Shown here: positions 56,358 through 64,000 of the stretch, piece after piece
How the letters are laid out: each line of letters starts with the position of its first letter
Numbering within the stretch: the first letter of the stretch is position 1
Notes under the pieces: generated by a model
What the model saw: the letters and a program-made list of their open reading frames with translations, nothing else
Database searches by the model: none
What the model was told of the DNA's origin: nothing
Made by a program: the position numbers and the translations under genes
Source: Boswellia sacra
Taxonomy: Eukaryota; Streptophyta; Magnoliopsida; Sapindales; Burseraceae
DNA: 64,000 nt
NCBI GenBank assembly: GCA_013180625.2
Contig: SNVD02013979.1
Location: 248,001-312,000, forward strand
Direction of reading: 5' to 3'

Positions 56358-57552
56358 GGAAGGGAGAATTGACTGTTTGTGCTCAACATGTACATCAAAC
56401 TGCTTTAAGGAAAATATGATTAAGATCATACAAGTAAAACATGGTTATGTTTCAGTCATTGCAAAATTGAAAACAGACGAGAGTGTGCAGTGTATATTGG
56501 TTTGTGAACCTAACCATGTCATTGCTGTTGAAGAGAGTGGAACCCTGCATCTCTGGGAAATGAATTCAACATGGAGGTGAATTTATCATCTAATGTGCAT
56601 CCTTTCTATGGTTGGAGTAAATGCCTTGTTTCTGTTATGCTTTCCATTACATGTTTCATTTGCAACTGATGGTCCCTAAAATACTGTCTGCCTCTTGGTT
56701 GATATCAGTTGAAATCAATTTCTTTTAATATATGAAGTTGCTTTTATTATTTGATAATCTTTTCTGGAGTATAAAAAATAAAAAATTCTTTTGCTTTCAA
56801 TTTTCACCATTTGCAGTGCACAGATAGAAGATTTTACTATACCAGTTGATGATTACATATATCCTTGTATAGTGAAGTTGAAGAGAATCCCAAATTGTGC
56901 TACTCTGGTTGTTGGTCATAGTGGTTTTGGGGAATTTGGTGTATGTTATTTTGCTTCTACCCATGTTGTTTCTGCGTGAAGATTGTCTTCTATTTATTGC
57001 AAGCAATTTGGTAGTTGAACTTTAGCTCTTTATCTTTCTTTTTTAATGGCAAATTTATTTCTTTCAGGGATATATCCAAACGAGTCTTTGTCTCAAGGTT
57101 CTCTGCTCCAAGTTCTTCAATTTATCAATTCTTTCCAATCAATTTGTTTTGCTGGCAAAGAAATGGCTCTGTTTTTGCAGGAACCAATGTGGACGAGCAC
57201 ATCAATGGAATTATGGCTTAAACAAAGTTGCAGTTCTTAAAGTACCGTTGGAACAAGATCAATTGCTGTGTAAATAAGGAAAGAAAAGTTTTGTGGGAAT
57301 TTTGTTTCATACATTATATGTCATGGTCTGGAGTGTATTGGCTTCAACGGTTTATAAAAAGTAAACAATGATGAAAGAAATAATAACTTTAGCACTCCCC
57401 AGACATCGGAGGTGTCAGATGTTTTAATTATTAACTCATTGTGCAGGGCTGTTGCAATTGGTGCATTATCTGGTCATGGGATCATTGCTACAGATGATGG
57501 ATGTGTGTATATGTGGGATTTGTCTTCAGGAACTAAAGTTGGCACTCTTTAG
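56358..57552 (+). pseudogene. WD40-like protein fragment
   Basis: Exon-like blocks at 56358-56576 (KIIQVKHGYVSVIAKLKTDE, HVIAVEESGTLHLWEMN), 56817-56940 (CIVKLKRIPNCATLVVGHSG), about 57069-57222 (ISKRVFVSRFSAPSSSIYQF) and 57447-57552 (AIGALSGHGIIATDDG, VYMWDLSSGTK) have AG/GT borders. Together they read like adjacent exons of a plant transducin/WD40-repeat protein. The LHLWEMN and VYMWDLS strands are WD-type repeat ends. The last block ends in TAG at 57550 directly after GTL, where the family would continue. The joins at 56940/57069 do not keep all conserved residues, so decay is likely. Protein name not assigned. Confidence 0.65.
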
Positions 57553-57724
57553 CTTGTTTCTGCGATTTGTGATTAACTGGAAATAGTTTCTGTAATAGAA
57601 TGATACGCGTGGTAAGAATTTGAACTTGTTTTGAACTGCTTTGTTCTCATCAGCTTGTTTTGAGCTTACCACTGAAATTTTTGTCTAAGAATTTGATGTG
57701 TTTTCACATTTTAATTTATACTTC

Positions 57725-58790
57725 CAACAGTTGGGAACAGGAAACTGCAAATTTGTTGCTAGGCAAGTTCAAACGAGGTCATGCATTCCTGTCCCTCAAC
57801 AGGTAATTTAGTGTTCATCTTTTTTTCTTCTCTCAGAATTGGAAAAACACTTGCCAAGATAAAAGCCTATTCTGAAAGAGATACAGAAAATTTGTTTAAA
57901 AGTCAAAATTGGAATACTCCTGCAATTGTTAAAAACAGGATAACCAAAAGCTATCAGTTGGTAGTTCTCGCTTCCTGCATTTTAGCTATAGCTTCCGACT
58001 GCTCTAAAGTACTGCACTTCGTTTCTTTGTACTGGACTTTTACGGTTGATGCATATAACCCTCTCAATAGATGCTCCCCTTGACAGTCCAGTCCTAACTC
58101 TCTGATCTCTCGACAAATACTGGCATACTCCCATTCAGATTCTGGGATCGTTTTTCTTATTAATTTTGTGTATCTTTTTCCTTTTTTGTCAATTAATAGT
58201 TACACTCAATTATTACAAGAAGTTGAAATTGCAAGAATTTATAGTCTGGTATTAACAGACCTTGGTTTAATTGATTGAGGTGCACTTTCAAGTACATAAA
58301 ACAAAGAAAGCACACCTATAGAATCATTTTGAGTACTATTCTAACTTATTATTCAGTTGAAAATTTATTGTTCCTTCTCTTATTTCTAAAATGTTCTTTT
58401 GTGGGTGCTGTGCTGGACTTATGCAATCAAATGCAGGGAACTGCTGAAGGCATACTCTGAATGTGAAAACAGTGCAGATATAATTTCAGTCCAAAATTCT
58501 TGGCCCCAACAAAGTCAGGTTCCAAAAGTTCTCCCAGAAGGAGAAGGTACTCTTTCACCTGTTTTGAAGGAACTGGAGAGGTAAACTAGATGTATAATCC
58601 TAGTAAAGAAAAATAAAATGAAGCATCTGCTGATGACTCTGGAGATGGGCTTCCTCCACTTGAAAAAAATATGAATCATCTTAAATCTTTAGGAGCTGAA
58701 ACCAATGAAAATGAAGCGTACTCTGATGACTCTGAAGATGGGCTTCCACCACTTGAAAAAAATATGAATCACCTGAACTTTCAGGTTGTT
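57725..58790 (+). pseudogene. Unidentified exon fragments with duplicated DGLPPLEKN segment
   Basis: Open blocks at about 57731-57801 (NCKFVARQVQTRSCIPVPQQ), 57837-57960 (GKTLAKIKAYSERDTENLF) and 58436-58545 ([20 protein letters not shown]) have plausible splice borders and may be the C-terminal exons of the same WD40-like gene. At 58619-58786 a 96-base unit is duplicated in tandem, giving DDS(G/E)[13 protein letters not shown] twice. I do not recognise the protein. Confidence 0.45.
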
Positions 58791-59104
58791 TACTAAGTTT
58801 TGTATAAATTTACTTATCAGATGATTAAACTATGTGAAGGTTGTTGAACTATCTAACTAATATGTTATTTAACTGTTTGATTATAACATGTTGAATAATG
58901 TGGATGATGATTGTATTATATTTGGTTTTCTTGGATTATGATTGAACCATTATATGAGATATTTTTGTATTTGATTTGATTTCATTATATTCATTGAATG
59001 AATGATTACAAAATTATATCGAAGCATTTTTTTGAGATAGGTTAATAATTTTGTAAGCAGCAAATAAATATAGAATAGCACAAGCAGTAAAACTTCGGAA
59101 AAAT

Positions 59105-59539
59105 TTTTGTTAACTATTTACGGCGGTTTTCTGGTCGACGCAAAAAATTTTTCCTAACTATTTACGACGGTTTTTCATCAAACCACGACAGTTGAACAAA
59201 AATTATATAAAAAATTTTTGTTGCGGTTTTTTGACTTTTTACGACGGTTTTTTGTTCGTCGCAAATGTTGACTTTTTACAGCGGACACAAAACCGCCGTA
59301 AAAAGATGTGGACACAAAACCGTCGTAAAAAGATGTGGTTATTGCCAATCCTGTTTCGTCACTTGTTTTTGCGTCGAACAACTAAATCGACGTAAAAAAC
59401 TATTTACGACGGGTCAAAACCGTCGTACAAACTTTTACTGCGGTTGCTTTTACGGCGGTTGAAAACCGTCGCATAACCGTTGTAAATGTGTTTTTAGGGC
59501 GGTTTTGGCCCGTCGTAAATAGTCTTTCCTGTTGTGGTG
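59105..59539. repeat. CACTA-C right subterminal repeats
   Basis: More than ten words of the type TTTACGACGGTTTT / AAAACCGTCGTAAA in both orientations, ending at GTCTTTCCTGTTGTGGTG. The left counterpart is ATTCACGGCGGTTTTT at 41069-41083. Confidence 0.75.
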
Positions 59540-59542
59540 ATA

Positions 59543-61420
59543 TTATAGAAAAATTCATTATCATAGTTGAGGTGTACATTTGTATTTGAAATCTAGATGA
59601 GATCAAGAGATTTGATTATTTGGATGGACTTTTTGTTATTTTTCGTTTTCTTTGTATTTATCTTTTTGCAAAGAAGTTATAACATATGTGAAACACATGT
59701 AAACAATTATAACATTTTGAAATGTGCAGACCGGTTAGAAATATAGACCTTTTATTTTTATAGCGGATGTTGTCATGTTGACTACATGTTCTATTTTGTT
59801 ATTCGGTAATGCTACATTTATAGCTTATCTACAATCATTTTTTATATAACTTGAGTTGGCAAGCTATCACTGAATAGGTAAAAAATAAAAATAAATAAAA
59901 GATACTAAATTAAATGACATGATAATTAATTACTATTCTAATAATATCTCGTCAATTTAGGCCGTATAAAATCATAGTTCCAAATGAGTTGTAGATTTTT
60001 AGCATTATTCTTCCTTTAATAATTATATTGTATTATATCTAGATTTCTTATACGAATAATTAAATGATTCAATATAAATGACCAAATTAGAATCTTCCAA
60101 ATAAAACTATCATTCTATCCTTTAATAATTAGAATGCCTCTAATCCAATCTTAATATTTTGAAGTTTTTACACTTTATTAAAATAAATTCAAAACAACAC
60201 CAATTATACAAGAAAAAAATATTACAAACATATATTAAAAGAGTAACACAACTTAATTTAATCTATAATTTTTCATTAATGTTTTACAGTTTATGGCACA
60301 AGCACTAATATGAAAGTTTTTTTTTTTTACCTTCTAAATCTAATTTTTTGTCAATAAAATTCAATCTAAAGATTCCATACGATTTTGCATTGAAATAAAG
60401 GCGAGATTGAAAAAAAATCTGAAAATTTTTTAAATTTTGACAAATTGCGAAGCTTTGAGGATGAAATTTATTCTAATAATCCTACAAAATTGAAACAAAT
60501 TAAGTTTTTAAATCTATAATCAATCTCCATTTTGTCTTATATTTTCAAAACATAAAAATTATTACTAAATATGACACTGATTAACATCATTATAATATAA
60601 ATAGATGTAACAAATTTAAACAATTTGAATTGGAAGAATAGAAAAATAAATAAAAATCACACCCATAAAAATGTTAAGAAAACCCTAAGCTTTAAAAAAA
60701 TTATAATAAACTAAATTTTGATGTTTGAAACAATAATAATACTAGACTTACAATATTTATACAACATAAATTTTATAACATGAAGTGACAACCTAAGTGA
60801 CAAAATCTTATTGGATATATAATCTTCATCATCTATTTTTATTTTTTTCTCTTTCAGTGAATTTTGGCTATGTACGCTTCCACTCATTTTATGAAATATA
60901 TTTTGCATGAATATTGTAAGTTAGCATTACTCTTGAAATAAAAATAAGAGAAACTGCACAAAACAAAAATTTAAGAATTAACGAGTCAAAATGAAAAAGG
61001 GAATAAAAATTAGAGAAAAAAATATGGAGAGAGCATTAGAGACCCGGGAAGATAATTTTCCAATGAATTAGTATAGTGGTAATTTAATAAATACTTACTA
61101 AATTTTGTTGCAAATTGGCTACTGAAAGGGATACTTAAAAGTGGGAAGCCACGTGAATGAATTGAAATGGTGTAGATGCTTTAAAAAATTAAAAATTAAA
61201 AATGAATCAGTGGTCGGACCAAAGAAATTAAAGCAAACTCCAAAGAGAAATTGACAAGGAGAGAGGGCGATGTGAATGGAGACTGAACACCCTCGCTTGA
61301 ATTATCACAGCAGGGATGTGTATGTATATATGGACTCCGGCCACCATCTCAGCCACAAGCTTATTGTTTTTTTTTTTTTTAATTTTTTTTTTACTTAAAA
61401 CTTAGAGAGCTATTTTTTTT
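59543..61420. other. AT-rich intergenic DNA
   Basis: No genes recognised; contains one MITE-like element at 59806-60011. The minus-strand ORF at 60711-60908 lacks any recognisable feature. Confidence 0.45.
59806..60011. mobile_element. Small MITE-like element (GGTAATGCTA type)
   Basis: The left end GTAATGCTACATTTATAGCT and the right end AGATTTTTAGCATTATTC are inverted, with a second inner pair (CTTATCTACAATCA / GAGTTGTAGAT). About 200 bases, non-coding, like 8231-8430 and 39919-40107. Confidence 0.45.
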
Positions 61421-61423
61421 TTA

Positions 61424-62522
61424 AATCTGAATAGGTCTAAATTAAATTGAAATATGAATATGTATGAATATAAAAATTTAAATTATATGTTTGTTTTTTA
61501 TTTTAGTATCCAAATTGAAATGTCTAAAAACTAATAATTTTATACACATATTTCTATTTATATATATTATTTTCATCTGTAATTTTATTTCACATCTTAA
61601 AAATATTTATATACCAAAGTTTTTTATGAATTTAATTTATTTAAAGTTGTATAATTCGGTAAAGAAGTTTTTTTTTCTAATAGATTTTTGATATTCAAAT
61701 AAGCTAAATGACCATAAAATAATTTTAAAAATATATACATAATCATAATAAAAATTAGAAATAAATAATAATGTTCTAAAATTAAAATGTTAGGCTATTT
61801 ACAAATTGATCACAAATGAATTTTATAAAGGCATATAAGAGAATTAGAAGAATAATAAATGATTCAGATATTTGAATTAACATAAAAGCTAAAAATTTTT
61901 AGCTTTTGATGAAAATATCTTAAATTAATTCTTAAGTTAAAAAAAAAAAGAAAAACATCATAAAAATATCTAAAGTCTGAGACTAAGTTAAATTCATACT
62001 TAAAAAAAAAATTAATCAACCCCTTAGTCTAAGACATTTTCATTTCAATAGAAAAAACTATTTTAGCTTTTTTCCGAATGCAAATATCTGAATCATTTAT
62101 TATATCTCTAATTCTATTAAATTTTCTTATAAAATGCATTTATAATCGATTTGTACATAGTCTAATATTTTGATTTTAGAATATTATTATATATTTCTAA
62201 TTTTATACTAGGGTTCTCTATATATTTTTAAAATTATTTATGGTCATTTAGCTTATTTAAATATCAAACTTTAAAAAAAATTCTATAACCAATTATACAA
62301 ATTTAAATAGATTAAATTCATAATAAGTATTGGTATATAAATATTTTTACTATGTGAAATAAAATTACAAATAAAAATAATATATATAAATAGGAATATA
62401 CATGTAAAACTATTAGTTTTTAGACATTTTAATTCAGATGTTAAAATAAAAAAAAAATCTTTCAGATTTTTATACTCATGTCTATTCAAATTCAGTTTAA
62501 TTCAGACCTATTCAGATTTCTG
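61424..62522. mobile_element. Foldback element, about 1.1 kb palindrome
   Basis: The left arm, from AAATCTGAATAGGTCTAAAT, pairs with the right arm ending ATTCAGACCTATTCAGATTT. The match continues inward with few gaps through AATGTCTAAAAACTAAT, TTTATATATATTATTTT, ATATTTATATACCAA, TTAGCTTATTTAAATATC and AATGATTCAGATATTTG, to a centre near 61970. A transcript could fold into one long hairpin. The similar ORFs on opposite strands (61491-61691 and 62283-62489) are the two arms. Confidence 0.75.
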
Positions 62523-62539
62523 ACCAAAAAAAAAAAAAA

Positions 62540-63576
62540 CCGTTAGGCTTGGAGGAGCAAATCCCCAAAAGGTCTAAATGTAACCCTACCCATTATTTAT
62601 ATACTTTGAAGTATAAGAAAAATTCAAGAGTTGTGTAATCTCTCTTGATAATATATAAAGTAGTACAAGACATTCATTAATCAATCTGGTCCCAAGAGAT
62701 TACAGATCATGTTGTTCCAATGGGCTTCTAAGTTTAGTATTGCAAAAAATTAAAGCAAAATTTAAATAAATTAGGAATATTTTATAGCTTTTTCTTTTCT
62801 TTTCTTTTTTCAAATTTTTTTCAAAATTTCCCTATTCTTTCTGACAAGCCATGAATTAATTCTTCGGTAAGTATTGCCTTTGTTCTTTTCTTTTTTAAAT
62901 ATTATATTCCGTGATGAAATTAATGATGCCATAAAATGCCCACCAAACCTTCCATGAGCAACTTGTATCTAAACCACAAACAAGTAAACGATTCTGATAT
63001 CTCCACGTTTGCTTGCTGCCGTTTTTCACGTGCCTGTCTACTTTTTCCCTGCCAACCATTCTCCTTATAAACTGCTGGCCTCTTGGTCCCCCATTTCTCT
63101 ATCAGTGGCTTTGCAATTTTCAATGCTTAGTTTAATTTTTCTTTGGGATGATTACATAAAACCCCCCACTAATGGGTGAAAGAACGATAAGATCGATCCC
63201 ACTAGTTAGAAATTTAACGATGACCCTACTAACATTAACCACCACAAAAAAAAAAAAAAATCAGTTTTCCCTGAATTATTGAGGGTGGCTTTTATTTGTC
63301 AATGCTAACGGGATATTACCTTCTTTGAAAATTTTGTTAGGGTTTGAATGTAAAAAACTCGATTTCCTTACCACTTCAGATCACACTCTTGGCCTCTCTT
63401 ATCATTTAAAGCTAGCTAGGAAAATAGAGAATAGCAAACCTGCCACCAACCTGCCTCACTGACTTTAATTATTACTAAATTTTTTTTATATACACACTGC
63501 CTCATCATTTTTGTGAAACCCTAAAAGTATCCAATATCAAATTGTTTTTGTAGTTATAACATAGCCAACATAGAGC
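62540..63576 (+). promoter_or_regulatory. Upstream region of right-edge UGT
   Basis: No coding signal; the minus-strand ORF at 62920-63123 has no family features. CACCAACCTGCCTCA at about 63451 and the block TATAACATAGCCAACATAGAGC directly before the ATG match the flanks of the other UGT copies. Confidence 0.45.
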
Positions 63577-64000
63577 ATGCTTGGAGCCAACGGGGGCCAA
63601 AAACACGTAGCGGTTCTCGCATTTCCTTTTGGCACTCATGCACCTCCTCTTCTCACATTCATCCGGAGGCTATCAGGGGCTGCTCCCGATCTCAGATTCT
63701 CTTTCTTTAGCACAGCTCAATCCAATGGCTCATTGTTTTCGAAAGCTGATGGTGTGGTTGATAAGATCAAACCTTTCAATGTTGACTCCGGGTTACCAGA
63801 AGGGTACATGTTCAAGGGTCAACCTCATGAGCCAGTGGAGTATTTCCTCAAGGCAACGCCAGGGAATTTTGAGAGAGCTATGGCAGCAGCAGTGGCGGAA
63901 ACGGGTATGGAGTTCTGCTGCTTGATCACTGATTTGTTCCATTGGTTCGGTGCGGATATGGCGGAGAAAATGCGAGTCCCCTCGATCTCCTTCTGGACCG
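63577..64000 (+). CDS. UDP-glycosyltransferase, UGT78-like (partial, runs off the window)
   Basis: Open from ATG (63577) to the window edge, 141 codons. The start MLGANGGQKHVAVLAFPFGT is followed by the catalytic His 21, and LITDLF gives Asp 119, the same numbering as the intact UGT at 2332. Segments SFFSTAQSNGSLFS, GLPEGYMFKG and EPVEYFLKATPGNFERAM parallel that gene. Sequence is clearly diverged from the 2332 copy, so this is an older paralogue. Its upstream GGGCC-rich 5' end and FPFGTH motif are closer to typical UGT78 proteins. No disruption is visible. The intron, PSPG box and C-terminus lie beyond the window. Confidence 0.88.
   Translation, partial: MLGANGGQKHVAVLAFPFGTHAPPLLTFIRRLSGAAPDLRFSFFSTAQSNGSLFSKADGVVDKIKPFNVDSGLPEGYMFKGQPHEPVEYFLKATPGNFERAMAAAVAETGMEFCCLITDLFHWFGADMAEKMRVPSISFWT

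Larger units (their letters stand above)
41036..59539 (+). mobile_element. CACTA-C: Pack-type CACTA interrupted by a MULE
   Basis: The left end GACTACAAGAAAG (first base changed from C) and the right end, read inward as CACCACAACAGGAAAG, are flanked by the triplet ATA on both sides (41033-41035; 59540-59542). Subterminal words TTTACGACGGTTTT and GCGGTTTTTAAAAACCG occur at both ends. Excluding the MULE (41088-53915) the element is about 5.7 kb, close to CACTA-B in size. It holds + strand exon fragments of an EEP-family nuclease-like protein and a WD40-like protein (54449-58790) and no transposase. Confidence 0.75.

Noticed and set aside
62920..63123. Minus-strand ORF of 67 codons upstream of the right-edge UGT
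   Set aside because: No recognisable family, no duplicate in the other UGT flanks, and AT-rich flanks without splice or promoter evidence.

Overview
This is a nuclear window from a dicot plant. The base is AT-rich, the introns are short GT-AG introns, and the host genes belong to plant families. Species cannot be read from the sequence. The host layer is a tandem cluster of UGT78-type flavonoid/anthocyanidin 3-O-glycosyltransferases, all on the + strand. There is one complete two-exon gene (2332-3755), one pseudogene split in two (8899-9332 and 18362-19343), one gene entering at the right edge (from 63577), and one orphan upstream copy with no coding part (1-660). Nearly everything else is mobile DNA, much of it nested.

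Layout. 1-8900: the intact UGT, its duplicated upstream sequence and several MITE-like elements. 9333-18361: an old Athila-like Ty3/Gypsy retrotransposon on the minus strand. It keeps gag and a post-pol ORF but has no recognisable pol, and it sits inside the UGT pseudogene. Within it lies a 787-bp hAT-type element (13083-13869). 20385-38345: a satellite of about 165-bp units, interrupted by a CACTA element (A, 21021-36883, TSD CTT). CACTA-A carries a decayed transposase 5' end, an ELM2/SANT-protein fragment and a G-gamma exon, and it contains a second CACTA (B, 23630-29272, TSD AAA). CACTA-B carries exon sets from a DDX51/RH1-like helicase, an APSE-like alpha-galactosidase-family enzyme, MRE11 and an unidentified acidic-tail protein.

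41036-59539 is a third CACTA (C, TSD ATA) with fragments of an endonuclease/exonuclease/phosphatase protein and a WD40-like protein. A 12.8-kb Mutator-like element (41088-53915, 9-bp TSD TTTTTAAAA) has landed in the centre of one of its palindromic subterminal repeats. The MULE has long TIRs, an uninterrupted 942-codon MURA-type transposase and a nine-exon DUF1985/Ulp1-protease gene with one early stop. It also hosts a smaller inverted-repeat element holding an intronless RPS6 copy, itself broken by a probable solo Copia-type LTR. 59540-63576 is AT-rich, with a 1.1-kb foldback element, and leads to the last UGT.

Only the UGT genes look like working host genes. The helicase, APSE, MRE11, ELM2/SANT, G-gamma, nuclease, WD40 and RPS6 pieces are incomplete and lie inside element boundaries, so I read them as captured fragments. 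The MULE transposase is the one mobile-element gene that looks capable of function. Element boundaries were set by eye from terminal motifs and target-site duplications. Species, expression and activity cannot be judged here.
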